Shown here in pieces: positions 20,396 through 32,900 of a DNA stretch of 64,000 bases. Below the pieces are notes generated by a model, which saw only the letters and a program-made list of their open reading frames with translations, did no database searches and was not told where the DNA came from. The position numbers and the translations under genes were made by a program. Numbering within the stretch: position 1 is the stretch's first letter; the number at the start of each line of letters is the position of its first letter. This DNA comes from Amorphophallus konjac (lineage: Eukaryota; Streptophyta; Magnoliopsida; Alismatales; Araceae), in contig JAHNEJ010003186.1 in NCBI GenBank assembly GCA_022559845.1, positions 124,001 to 188,000 on the forward strand, written 5' to 3'.

Positions 20396-21580
20396 GTTTA
20401 CACTTAACCTGATAAAGTTCTTATCTGTCTGACAGGCACCCTTCGAAGAGGCAAATGGAAGGCACGTGATCCAAGGAGGACGAGGTTCCCTGATCGTGAC
20501 ACGTGGATGCACTGTGCTGAAATGCTGACACGTGGACTGAGGTCCTTTGGAGGGAGATGTGGAAGGCACACGCTCGCCCTAATTGCTGCAGTATATATTG
20601 AAGCCTTCGTCCTCAGTTGAAGGTTGATCGAAGCAGAAGCAGCAATAGCAGAAGAGCAGAGTACAGAGACTTCGATCCAGCAGAAGAGAAGAAGAAAAGA
20701 GTGAAGAAAAGAAAGAGAGACAGAGAGCAGAGAAGAAGAAGAAAAAGAAAGAGAAAGAGAGATCGAGAGTTGAGAAGAAGAGATCAGCTGAAGATTGTCT
20801 CAACTAGACCGTGGATCAAATCCAGGCCAGTCAGCTCTTGTAGAGAGCCACATTTGTGCTTCATTTCTTTACAGCTTTCCGGTGCTGTAGTGTCTGTTTT
20901 TCACTTTCTTTTGAACTCCTTTTTATCAAGCTGTTAGTCAGCGGGTTTTGCAGAGGTGCTGCCTCTGGACGGCTAAGCTGTATTGCCCAGCGGTTTGCAG
21001 TGGAGGATTCCACTGGACAGCAAGCTGTGTTGCTCAACGGGGCGAGGAGGATTCCTCGGACGGCAAGCTGTGTTGCCCAGCGGTTGTATGGCAAGCTGTG
21101 ATGCCCAGCTGTTCAAGCTGTGAGTCAGCAGGAAGCCACACTCGGGTTGAGTGTGGGGTGGATGTAGGTCTGCTGGACCGAACCACCTAAAAACCTCTGT
21201 GCAGTGGTTTGATTTCTTCATCTGTTTTATTGCTTCCGCTAGATGCTTGCTTAGGGGCGCTTTGGTTTGATGTTCTATAAATGTTCATCTATTTGCTGCG
21301 CACACTATATGTTTGACTGTGGTTTGATTTCTTTTATCTGAATTCGCTAGATGAATGCTAGGAGCACCTCAATTGGGTTTTCTGTATGAATGCTTTAAGG
21401 CACAAGCTCCTTTGATTTGATACAGTCTACAGTTTAGACTTGCTTAGGTTCGCTCTATATATCTGCAATTGTTTTTCATAATTCCGCATCTCTGATTGCT
21501 TAAGATTTAGTTTGAGCGAAAAATTTTAAAGGACATATTCATTCACCCCCCCCTCTGAATACTGCACCGAACCCAACACT

Positions 21581-21593
21581 TGGTATCAGAGCG
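21581..21593 (+). promoter_or_regulatory. Element D primer-binding site
   Basis: TGGTATCAGAGCG, two bases after the 5' LTR, is complementary to the 3' end of plant initiator tRNA-Met and would prime minus-strand synthesis. Confidence 0.93.
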
Positions 21594-21758
21594 GGTCTCT
21601 GACTGAACAGATCTAACAATCTGCAGAGGATCCTGCTAATTTTTGGTGCATTCCAGAGTGTGTTTTCTGTGTTCGTTGTTTAGTTTCACCGACTTAGTGC
21701 CTTGTCTTGTTTATTTGGTCTAGGTGTTGTAATTTTTTGAGCTTTCAGATTATTTGTA

Positions 21759-23693
21759 ATGGAACCAATCGTGCTGAAGGCTGGCTCCAGCAAAGCAAAC
21801 AGATCCAGCCACAGTGGATCATTAAGCGAGAAAAGTAGCTTCTCGGGGTCTGAAATTAATGGAGACCACATTGCAATGATGATAAGTGATTTCAGAAAAT
21901 TCCTGAGAAAAAGAGAAGGAAAGCTTGGTGATGGCAGAAAGCAAATAAGGTACAGATCTAACCCTGCCAAGATTATTGACTCTAACGTTTGCTACAAATG
22001 CAGGAAGGCTGGCCACACGAAGGCTGACTGTCCAGAATTCTCAAAACTCAAAGGGAACACCGCGGACAGTGATAAAGAATGAGAAAAGTCAATATGCTTA
22101 ATGTCCAACCGGGGAAGTGATGATGAGGAAACCTCATCTCAGGTAAGCTCCGGATCAGATGGAGTTTCTTTTGATGAATTGATAGTGATGTATGAAGATC
22201 TGTTTAAAGTGTCCAAAAAATTAAAATCTGAAAATAAAAAATTGAGAAAAGAAGTGAATAATTTGAAATCTGAAAATGAATCATTGCTAGAAAAGAAAAC
22301 TGAAGCTGAAGAAAGTAAAGAAAATCTGGTTGAAGAAAATGCTCATCTGAAGGAACAAAATAAAAAGTTAATGGTTCTTAGCACTGTTTTCTCTGAAAGA
22401 TGGATGACAATTGAAAAAGAGAAATCAGTATTGAAAGAGTGTATCAATTACAGTGACGAAGAAATTGCTAGTTTTTTAATACACACTGCTGATTTGGAAA
22501 ATGAAATTGTGTTGTTAAAAGAAAAACTGGCTGGTTATGAGAAGGAGAAAGTTGATTCAGAAAATCTTATAATCTCCTTGGAAAGTAAAATTACTGAGCT
22601 GTATAGTACTTCATCTAAGGTTGCTAAGGATAAAGGCAAGATGAAAATATCCTCGGAAGATGAAGTAAGTGATCAATGTGAGGAGATTGATAACATTTCT
22701 GAAATTAAGCAAGCTAAGAAGAACCAGCTGTACACCACTTTTATTCGTAGCTCTGGTTTAGCTAGCAATTCAACTTCTTCTCCAAACATGCCTTCTAATC
22801 AGAGAGAAAAGCAAAAAATGGAAAAATAAAAGAAAATTCAGAAAAAGAAAACAAGTCAGATTAAGAATTTGAATGCTGAAAAATTTCAGGCCAACAAATC
22901 TATTGTCAATAATGTAAAATGCTTTTACTGTGGTAAGTTTGGTCATGAAATTACTGATTGTTTTGTCATGAGAAATGATGATTTGAAATCTAATAGAATT
23001 TATGCTAGGAATTCTAAAATGAAGAAACATTCTCATGATCAAAAGAGAAGAATAAAATGTTTTTACTGTCACAAAGAAGGTCATATCATGCATGAATGCA
23101 GATTAATAAAATATGATGACCTTTCTGCTAGAAAAATGCATGATAAACTGTTCCATGTTAAGAATCATGCATCTCATGAAAAGAACACTCAATATTTTCA
23201 TTGTGGCAAATTGGGCCACATGGTTGAAAATTGCTGGCATGCTCAAGGAAATAGATTGAATTCTAAATTTGTAAAATTCCCTGCTTTCAATGATTATGTT
23301 AGAAATAATTCAATTGATAAAAAGAAAAACTCTGCATGCTTCAACTGTGGAAAGCCAGGCCACAGAGCTGGTAACTGTTGGCTGTCTGGTTATGAAAAGA
23401 AAAATTTCCATGTGAATAACAGAACCAATCATGTTCACTTACACCAATCTCATGCCCATGCATATAATAGAAATTTTAATGTTCATGCACATGAACTTAA
23501 TGCTTACAATAAGGTGCATAAAAGGAACTTAAATTCTATTCGTTATCATGGTAAGTCTGGTCAATTTGGTTATTTCTTGTCCAGCCATAAGTTGATGGGC
23601 TATGATGATAGTTCTGTTAAGAAACCATTCAGAACACCTGTGAGGCTTAATTCAGGACCCAAGACTTCTTGGGTTCCTGCAGGATCAACTTGA
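21759..23693 (+). pseudogene. Element D gag, broken by two in-frame stops
   Basis: A single frame starts at ATG 21759 (written VAL-free as MEPIVLKAGSS at its beginning; the ATG is at 21759-21761). It is interrupted by TGA at 22080-22082 and TAA at 22827-22829 and ends at 23693. Part one has one CCHC knuckle (CYKCRKAGHTKADC). Part two (about 22101-22829) is a long acidic coiled coil. Part three has four more knuckles or knuckle-like motifs (CFYCGKFGHEITDC, CFYCHKEGHIMHEC, a degenerate FHCGKLGHMVENC lacking the first Cys, and CFNCGKPGHRAGNC). The order matches SIRE-type gag, but the N-terminal particle-forming region looks deleted. No protease, integrase or reverse transcriptase follows. As read, it cannot make a full gag. 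Confidence 0.85.
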
Positions 23694-25793
23694 TTTTATC
23701 TTGCAGGTGTGCCTTGGAAATGAAAGGGGCTAACCAAGGCACTCAAGAATGAAAACCCCATGATTCAATCCTTCAGGTTAGTTCTGAACTTTGTTTAAAT
23801 TCATTATCTGAATTTGTGAGTATGAAAAATGAGAATTTCATGTTGATTTACTTTTTTGATGTATGATCTTCTCTTGTCTAGCTGATCAGTCTGCATTCCA
23901 GACTCAACTACTGAGTTTTACTCTGCATATATATGATGCTCTTCTCTTGCCAATTGCTGAACTGAATTTGAATGGTTTTTAGTGTATACAGTTAATGCAC
24001 ACAGTCAATGCATGTGTCCAATGTCTGCATACATCATTTGCATGGCTGTCAATGAAGTTGTTCAATGCATGTAGGACTGCTTTATGTTGCATTGTCTTAC
24101 ATAACCCTGGTATATCAAATGGTAAACTACTAAAAGGCAGGGAAATCTGCCTAGAGGTTCTTACTATGTGTGAGATGGTCCTTGAGACCAGGTTCTCTGC
24201 CAAGTACCAAGGGTCTAGTCCTCATGTAGAACAGTGTACTGCATCATATTTTTGAAAAATCTGAAAAAGGATAAAAATGTTCATGACTTGGATGCATAAA
24301 CTTGAATTGATTGCATACTTGCCTCATATATCATTGTTGCATAGTCTGCATGTAGAACAGTCTAGTGCATAGCATATTTTTGCATCATGGTGTCAGGGGG
24401 AGCTGAGAGTTCTATTCAATTCATTGAATCCTTGTTACTTCTCATTGTCCCCATTCAACTCATTCATATTCACTGTCATCAGATGCTATTGAACCATATT
24501 GCCAATTGCTATCTTTTCCCTAACCTTCACTGAACAACAGTACTGCTCATGGTTTAGTGAATTGAGTTACAGTTATTACAATTGTTCTTTTATAAGAATC
24601 ACTCTTGCAATTGAAAGGAACTAAAGGTTTAACCTTTATAAATTGAAGAGTTATGTGTCTGCCTTCAGAATTTAAGATAAAAAGAAAACTTTTATAGCTC
24701 TTAATCTTTGTCTTATGGTAAGAATGGAAAAAGTTTTTTTTTTTACCTGAATGTGTTAATCTGGAAATATCTAGAAAAGGTGAATAAGAGTGTGTACTGA
24801 TTTTTGAAAAAATCACTCTAAAAGAAATAAGGGCAGCAGTAAATAAGATCATAAATGCAAAGAGCTGAACATAGTGACAGAGCAATGGGTGATTGCATTG
24901 AGAAACTGTGATCTCCTCAAATGAAGCAGGAGAACTCATAAGTCATGAAGTGCTTCAGACTACCTCTGTTCATAGGGTCATATCTATAGGGGGAGTTTTC
25001 ACCAAATAACTGGGGGTACTGGCCTATGATCAAGGTGTGCCCTTAATGTCAAAGGGAAAACTGTTCCTTGTAGGTCTTGATCTGAAATAGATCTAGTAGT
25101 TTATGCCTAGTAACTGGGGATACCTGCCTCTAATCAAGGTGTACACCTAATGTCAACAGCATAAATGCCACTGGTCTATTCACTTATTTCAGTTTCAGAA
25201 AAATTGAAAAATGAAAAACAAACTGTTGTAACCCTTTGAAATCAAAAGTCAATGAGTGAAAATTATTTTTCTCAATACATATTCAAGTTGCATTTCTTGA
25301 ACTTCCTTGTTTAATCACAAAAAGGTATTATTTCTGACTTATCTATTAATACCATGTGCCTTAGATTCATTGCTATAAATGGAGTCTAAAACTCTTTTTC
25401 AGGGGTCAGGTGTTTTACTCTAGATTTATCACTGTTAAACCTGAATTTTTGTCAAAATTGTATGTTGCTAATTCTTATACTTTAACTGTTGTTTATAATC
25501 AGGCTTATTTTCTGAACCAATGATTCAGCTGTTGTCTAGTGACCCTCCTACCTTCTCTACCTTTGCTTATCTGTTCATATTCCTTCTCAAAGAGGGAGCA
25601 ATTATTTAGGGGGAGAACCAATTCAGGGGGAGTCATATCTTCAGGGGGAGAATTGCTCTAGAGAAATTTGCATGCATAATGCACTTTGCACTTATGTTTT
25701 TACTATTTTTCTCTTTTTGATTATGTCAAAGGGGGAGAAAATTCTGTATGACTCATTGTCACTTTTTGTTGCCATCATCAAAAAGGGGGAGAA
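23694..25793 (+). other. Element D internal non-coding region with repeated polypurine tracts
   Basis: About 2.1 kb between gag and the 3' LTR has no pol. AGGGGGA-type tracts occur near 24396, 24989, 25609, 25625, 25643 and 25731, and finally at 25784-25793, where the last abuts the 3' LTR and is the likely functional one. A ~75-bp phrase (TGATCAAGGTGTGCCCTTAATG) at about 25000-25055 is repeated in diverged form at about 25115-25165. Confidence 0.8.
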
Positions 25794-28605
25794 TGTTGTG
25801 CCCCTTAGGCACAAGCATGTGCTATTTAATGTTGATGATTTGATGATAGCAATACTAGTTTTATTTTGATGATAGCAACAAAGTGAGTGCATTTCTGTGC
25901 ATTCTTATCCTTGAGCATTTTGCATATGATAGCAACATGAATGTTTTGAATGCATTATTCTGTTTGAATAGATTGCATTAATGTGTTCCAGCATTTCCCT
26001 GTTTGCATCATTCATGAAGTCCATACATTCATTGAAGCTTGCTTAGCTGAAGTGTGTACATTACATTGCATGACTTGAAGTCTGTACATCGCATGTGTGC
26101 TTCATGCTAAGTCTATACAGGCTAAGTCTGTCGGTCTTGTGACTCATGCATTCATTGTTAAAGTCTATACAGACTTCAGTGCATTCTCTTTGTGTCTCAC
26201 ATGTCAAAGTCTGTACAGTCTACATCGCATGCACTTTAAATATGTCAAGTCTGTACAATGGTCTTGGCATATGCATTCATCAAGTCTATACGCTGGAAGA
26301 CGAAGTCTATATAGCGTCTCACGTTGCATCCAGCAAGTCTGTACAGTGAGCGTTTCATTGGTGAAGTCTGTACACTCACCAGTTGAACTTCAAAGTCCAT
26401 ACATTGACTGTAGCTTGCACGAAGCTAAGTCCATACATCGCTCAAGTCTGTACAGAGTCCAGCGTCTCGTTCATGCATTGTTCACAAAGACTGCACATTC
26501 TATTGTTCATGAAGTCTGTACACTAGACTGTGTCCTTGTGCATCACATTAAGTCTATACATTACATTGGCTAAAGTCTGCACAACGTCCGTCTCATTTAG
26601 CGTCTAAGGCAAAGTCAATACATTGCTGCAGTAACGCAAGTATATACATCGTCCGTCTCAATGAGCGTCTCATGCAAGTCTATACATTACTGGTTCATGC
26701 ATCAGTCTTCTAAGTCCATACATTAGACTGTAGCATGCATTTGACGATGGCATCAAATCTGTACAGTGGACCGTCTCAATTAGCGTCTTATGCATTGAGC
26801 AAAGTCTATACAGACTTCAGCGTCTCATGCAGCGTCTTATGCAAAGTCCATACATTGCACTGTACATCCTTCGTTGAACTTCCAAGTCTATACATTGAAG
26901 CAAAGTCTGTACAGCCATCAGTGATCTCCCAAGTATGTACATCCAACTGTTCATCTTTGAAGTCTGTACATTGGAAGTTTTACCTACGTTTTCCTTCAAG
27001 TCTATACATCGGTAATTTTACCGTCGTTTCCCTTGAAGTCTATACACTGATCGCTTTACCGTCATTTCCATTGGAAGTCCATACATTCGCTGCTTCTTTG
27101 TTCAAGTCTATACAGCCTTTCATCTTGAAAGTCTATACATCGGGAAGTCTTCACATTGGCTGTTGAATGATGTGCAAGTCTGTACACTGGCCTAGCATTC
27201 AAGTCTGATCATTGGCCAAGTCTACACATCGGCACTATAGCATGCATTTCGTAAAGTCTATACATTGCATGCCTCACTCTAAGTCTATACACTCGTGAGT
27301 GTCTCATCAAGTCCATACACTGGCTTTGAGCTGAAGTCTATACAGTGCCTCAGGCTAAGCAAGTCCATGCATTGGCTGCTGTACTTCACAAGTGTGTACA
27401 ACGAAGTCTATACACTGCTATGTTTACACTTAACCTGATAAAGTTCTTATTTGTCTGACAGGCACCCTTCGAAGAGGCAAATGGAAGGCACGTGATCCAA
27501 GGAGGATGAGGTTCCCTGATCGTGACACGTGGATGCACTGTGCTGAAATGCTGACACGTGGACTGAGGTCCTTTGGCGGGAGATGTGGAAGGCACACGCT
27601 CGCCCTAATTGCTACAGTATATATTGAAGCCTTCGTCCTCAGTTGAAGGTTGATCGAAGCAGAAGCAGCAATAGCAGAAGAGTAGAGTGCAGAGACTTCG
27701 ATCCAGCAGAAGAGAAGAAGAAAAGAGTGAAGAAAAGAAAGAGAGACAGAGAGCAGAGAAGAAGAAGAAAAAGAAAGAGAAAGAGAGATCGAGAGTTGAG
27801 AAGAAGAGATCAGTTGAAGATTGTCTCAACTGGACCGTGGATCAAATCCAGGCCAGTCAGCTCTTGTAGAGAGCCACATTTGTGCTTCATTTCTTTACAG
27901 CTTTCCGGTGCTGTAGTGTCTGTTTTTCACTTTCTTTTGAACTCCTTTTTATCAAGCTGTTAGTCAGCGGGTTTTGCAGAGGTGCTGCCTCTGGACGGCT
28001 AAGCTGTATTGCCCAGCGGTTTGCAGTGGAGGATTCCACTGGACAGCAAGCTGTGTTGCTCAGCGGGGCGAGGAGGATTCCTCGGATGGCAAGCTGTGTT
28101 GCCCAACGGTTGTATGGCAAGCTGTGATGCCCAACTGTTCAAGCTGTGAGTCAGCAGGAAGCCACACTCGGGTTGAGTGTGGGGTGGATGTAGGTCTGCT
28201 GGACCGAACCACCTAAAAACCTCTGTGCAGTGGTTTGATTTCTTCATCTGTTTTATTGCTTCCGCTAGATGCTTGCTTAGGGGCGCTTTGGTTTGATGTT
28301 CTATAAGTGTTCATCTATTTGCTGCGCACACTATATGTTTGACTGTGGTTTGATTTCTTTTATCTGAATTTGCTAGATGAATGCTAGGAGCGCCTCAATT
28401 GGGTTTTCTGTCTGAATGCTTTAAGGCACAAGCTCCTTTGATTTGATACAGTCTACAGTTTAGACTTGCTTAGGTTCGCTCTATATATCTGCAATTATTT
28501 TTTTTTTAATTCCGCATCTCTGATTGCTTAAGATTTAGTTTGAGCGAAAATCTTTAAAGGACATATTCATTCACCCCCCCTCTGAATACTGCACCGAACC
28601 CAACA
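25794..28605 (+). repeat. Element D 3' LTR
   Basis: The uninterrupted 2812-bp LTR begins TGTTGTGCCCCTTAGGC and ends CGAACCCAACA. TATATATT lies at 27618-27625. It gives the empty-site sequence for E at about 26289. Confidence 0.95.
26014..27415 (+). repeat. Motif array in D 3' LTR, about 45 copies
   Basis: I counted about 45 matches or near-matches to AAGTCTRTACATTG by eye in 1.4 kb, all on the plus strand. The first position is usually C, A, G or T before AAGTC. The core is GTC(T/C)(A/G)TACA, and the tail is usually TTG, TCG, CTG or GTG. Spacers are not obviously repeated. Reverse-complement copies of the same motif form the arrays at 43405-43700 and 51867-52325 in element C. Confidence 0.92.
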
Positions 28606-29333
28606 GGAGGTCCCGAAGTGATGCCGGGACGACCGAGTCAATGTGCGGATGGAGGAGGAAGGGTTGTGGAGGCTTGAATGGTGGAGATGAGGAGTGCTAG
28701 GGTTGGGGTTTGGTGGTAGAGAGTGAGTGGAGGGGAAGGAGAGAGAGAAAGGAAAGAAAAAGACCCATATATGAAGGGTCGGTTGACCCTTAAGTCGGGC
28801 CGGTCCGCCGCCGGCGGTGGACTGGCGCGGGCCTGGCGGTCGACCGCCAGGACCAAAATCCCCAAAGATTGAAATTCTCCCCCTTTTTTTGTTTCTTTCT
28901 TTTCTCTTCTTTTTTTTTTATTTTATTTTTCTTTTCTCCTTTTTTTTATTTGGGGGATAGGCAACGGATTGCCTGAGAGGGGCCACCAACATGACATGAG
29001 AAGTAAGGAGAAGAAGATGCATATATGAGAAGAGGTTCTGATTTTCCCTAGTAAGTACCTTATGTACCAACAACACTGAGTCCACAGATGTTTCTGATCA
29101 AGGAATATTTAGCCATAGAAGTATTATTCAAGAAGGGTTGAATATAAATAGTTACAATCAGACATACAAGGTGAGTAAAAACACATAAGAAAAAGAAGAG
29201 GCAATATGCATGTTTTCTACCCTCGATGCACATGATTTTTCTACAAATGCAACCCTATACCCTAGATGCAAACCAATGCATTTATGCTCTCACCCTTGCA
29301 CATCCCAAGTTCTCTTCTTATCTTATTAAACTG
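28606..29333 (-). other. Element A 5' leader (minus strand), separated from its gene by D
   Basis: On the minus strand this runs from the 5' LTR toward the A protein start. It contains an 18-bp perfect palindrome CTGGCGGTCGACCGCCAG (about 28833-28850). It also has an AT-rich CATATATG (about 28767-28774) and then a long CT-rich stretch, like a plant 5' UTR. A polypurine-like run appears on the minus strand at about 28876-28890. No TGGTATCAGAGC-type primer site is visible next to the LTR boundary at 29333. Confidence 0.65.
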
Positions 29334-29937
29334 TGAAGTCCCGAGATTAAATGGCACCCAAGAGGGGGGTGAATTGGGTGTTGGTATTTTTAATCAAACT
29401 TTTTCGGTTTTTTTATAAAATATGTGATAGGATGCTAATATGAGAAATAAAACTAACAACAGCCAACAGACAAGGCAAAAACTATATGGTGATAAAAGGA
29501 TTATGCAGGATAAACGAGAATAAAAACTGAACTGGAATGCACACTTACGATTTGCACAGAAAGGAGATAGAGGAAAAGGAACAAACCACACTGAGAGAGC
29601 GATTTTTAGGTGGTTCGGATGCCACAACGACAACCTACGTCCACCCCTCACAGACTGTGAGGATCCACACACTATCTTGTAAGAAGTTACAAGATCAAAC
29701 ACACACAACACTCACACACTGAGAAGGAGAGTTCCCGCGAAGGTGTAAGAAACACCTTAACACACACGCAACTACAACGGAGAACACAGAAACACACACA
29801 CACGGATCTAGGAAGATCCACACACACTGAAATGTTTAACAATTACAAGAACCGCAGATGAAGCTTAAGAGAACATGATGAATTTAGAACACAAGAGAAG
29901 AATCTTGATTTGCTCCCCCTTAATGGATGATTGGATG
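29334..29937 (-). repeat. Element A 5' LTR, first part (to the B insertion)
   Basis: This begins TGAAGTC and aligns with 12883-13487 of the left copy. It ends in GGATG (29933-29937), the target duplication of element B. Confidence 0.9.
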
Positions 29938-32900
29938 TGTAATGCCCGACAATTTATAGCATTTTATTTAATAAATAAAATTTTTTACATGCTTAAAAGG
30001 GTTGAAATTATTGGTTTATTATATTTATTTATGTCATAAAAATAAATTAAGAAAATTTTTAAAGGTTAGAAGAAAAGTAAAGAGAAAAAAAAATAATAAG
30101 TAAAATTTTAAAAAAATATGTGAGAGTTAATGTGTTTAGATTAGAAGAAGAAAAGAATTAAAACAAAAAAAAGATCAAAAACGTAAAAAAAAATAAGAGG
30201 ATGAAAATGAAAAAAAATTAAAATTTTTAAAAAAAATTTGGGTGGGGGCGGCCCCACACGGCTGCCCGCGTGCGCGCGCGCACGCGGGCGGGCGCGGCCC
30301 CGCCACCCCCCTCTTTCGGCCGCAATTACGGCCGAATATTTAAAAAAAAATTTATTTTTTTGTTAAAGTTCTATTAACCTAATCTATCTTTCTTCTTTAG
30401 TCAAAAATAACACATGATATATATAAAAAAGGAAAAAAATATAGATTGGTCAAAGGAAGTTAGGTGGATTAGTAGGTGGGGTTTGAATGTCAACTGTAAA
30501 TTAAATAATAGTAATATAATTGGTTAAATCTCCACCCTTAATTTAAATGAAGGGTTAAGATGGATTAGGCCAAAACTACTATAAATAGAGGGGTAAGGGG
30601 CTTCATTTGCATCCTTTAGAAGCTGGGTACGTGAGGTGATGAGGAGAAGGTCGAGACCTATTAGGGAGGTGTTAAAGCATCATTAAGGTAAGTGATTAGT
30701 ATTTTATCCCATTGATTAGCATGGATTAGCATATTTAGATTGGTTTAAGATGTGTAATTAGCATCTATATAAGTAGTTAAGTGCATAAATCGTTATTTAT
30801 GATCTGTGATCATATCTTAGTCGTATTAGTATTAGATCATTAATATTAAAGCATGTAATTAAGGATAAATCAAGTGATTAAAGTCTTATAATTAGAAACG
30901 ATGTAAGATAAACTTAGAAAGTTTCCAGAATCATGAAATATGATGTTCTAAACTTTCTGTAAAAATTTTCATGTCTGATTTAAATTATTATTACGTTTAT
31001 GAATATTTTAATATTATCCTTAATGTGTTCAATTATACTAAATATTAAGGGATGATATTAAATCACCTAAAATTTTAAGAATGCATCTTATTGTGAATGC
31101 CATGTATAGAAAAAAATTTCATAATTTCTGGATCACGAATTTTATTTTAATGAATTTTCATACATAAAAAAATATATAAACAATTATATAGAAATTACAG
31201 AAATTAGAGTTCATGTTCAAAAAAAATCTTATAATTTCACAGAAAGGTTGTTACATTGAGTTTGTTGTATTCTGAAAATATCAGTAGTTATTGATGTCTG
31301 TAAATGATATTACATAATTTTTGATACTTTATTAGGAATATAAAATTATGGGATAAATAGAAATACGATATGAAAATATTGAAACTTTACCAGAAGTTAA
31401 AATGCATGTTAGAACTAAGTGATGAAATTTCACTTTATTCTGATAACAGAATCTTTACTAATATAATTACCATGTTTAAATAAATGATTAGAAAATTGAA
31501 TAAATATTAATACTCTGTGAAATTTTTTAGAATATTACAGAATAGATATAGAGTACTTTTAAGTTAGTTTTCAGTATATTTTGGTCATTGAAAGTGTTCT
31601 GGAGGAATTTTATCTATTTAAAAGCTATTATTATAATTATTATAAATTTTAGAAACTGATATAAAATTTTATAAAATAGACTTACTGAATGAAAAATGAT
31701 GAAAATTTTTATGTATGACAATTCTGTCTGAAACAACATTCTGTAAATTTTTAGAAATTATCTGATCATTTTGATATATTTAGTTGATTTATTACTCATG
31801 ATATATTTTTATTACTTAGTGTGAAAAATAGTAATACAGTGTGAAAAATAGTGATGTAGTGGGAAAAATAATAAAAAGTTTAAAATCGATATTTCTGTTA
31901 TGTATGATAGTTTGACGAATTATGGTGATTTTTAGAGTGTTGTGAGTAAATTTAGATAATTTTCCATGTATAGGAAAATTTATACAATTCTGGAAAAATT
32001 CAAATTACTATATGAAAATTTTGAAAACTTGTATGTGTAATGTTACATATAAATATGATATGCAGAAAAATTTAAGTGATTTTCTGAACATGGTAGCTAA
32101 ATTTAGTAAATTTTTGATACATGTTGATATACAAGTAATTCTGTAAAATTATAAATTCTGTCTGAAAAATTATGAAATTTTATGTTTGGATTATTTCTGT
32201 AAATATATTGATTCCTGAAATTTCAAGCATTCTGATACATGTAAATAGATATAGTAAATTTTGATATATAGATATGTCATTATATTTGAATAACTTGAAA
32301 ATTTTAAAAAAAAGAAAAATAATTTTCAGTATTGGTGTATTATTATTCACCGCATGAATTATTGAGTGGCATGTGTCCATTTCATATAAGTCATATTTAT
32401 ATTTTACCGTACCGTTAGTAATGTCAAATGGACACTGCCACCATAGGGGGAGACTGGAACCAAACTGTAGAAATGCCCTATAGGGAGGTTCACACTGTAC
32501 TGGCCCCGAGGGTAACGGGGAATGAAATCCTGGAGGTGGACAAGTACCACTGGTTAAGGTGGAGAGGACTTCTCCCGGTTCTGCGCAGTAACCAAGACTC
32601 ATCACTACTTACCTAGGTGATCGAGTACCGACTGACTGTCTTCTAGTGGTGGTTTGGGCACTGTGTCTGACTATTTATACCACTGTTATTGTTTATTGAA
32701 CTAAATTGAACAACTGATACTGCCTACTGAATTGATACTGAATTACTTTTACTGTTCACCGAGTCGTTATTTATACGACTATTACTGTTACTGAATCGAT
32801 ATTGGAACTGCTTTTACTGTTCACTGAAACTATTGTTATTACTCATTTAACTGATATTGAAATTACTGTTGTTGCATTTTTACTTGTTACTACATGGTAA

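Larger units (their letters stand above)
16350..21578 (+). repeat. Element D 5' LTR, interrupted by solo LTR E
   Basis: It is split into 16350-16847 and 19265-21578 by element E. A TATATATT at 20592-20599, about 45 bp before a purine-rich leader, is the candidate TATA box. The array of AAGTCTRTACATTG-like motifs runs from about 16574 to 20395, excluding E. The downstream part (20930-21190) has repeated CAAGCTGTGTTGCCCAGCGG-type phrases, a second short degenerate tandem repeat. The C-run at about 21546-21553 lies just before the LTR end. Confidence 0.92.
16350..28605 (+). mobile_element. Element D: SIRE-like Ty1/copia element, gag only, inserted in A
   Basis: D is flanked by GGAGG on both sides (16345-16349 and 28606-28610). 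The 5' LTR is 16350-21578, or 2812 bp once solo LTR E and its duplication are removed. The 3' LTR is 25794-28605, also 2812 bp. The LTRs run TGTTGT...CCAACA. The primer site TGGTATCAGAGCG (21581-21593) fits initiator tRNA-Met. The internal part (21579-25793) holds a broken gag with CCHC knuckles and no pol. Several AGGGGGA tracts precede the 3' LTR, as in SIRE/Maximus elements. By eye the LTRs differ by only about 1%, so D is young, yet it could move only with helper proteins. Confidence 0.93.

Noticed and set aside
22101..22829. Separate host coiled-coil gene in element D
   Set aside because: It is in the same frame as the preceding and following gag pieces, separated only by stop codons, and lies between the D LTRs.
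26097..27166. Open frames rich in KSVHS/SLYIG phrases in the D LTRs
   Set aside because: They are translations of the AAGTCTRTACA motif array, repeated in both LTRs, and not proteins.
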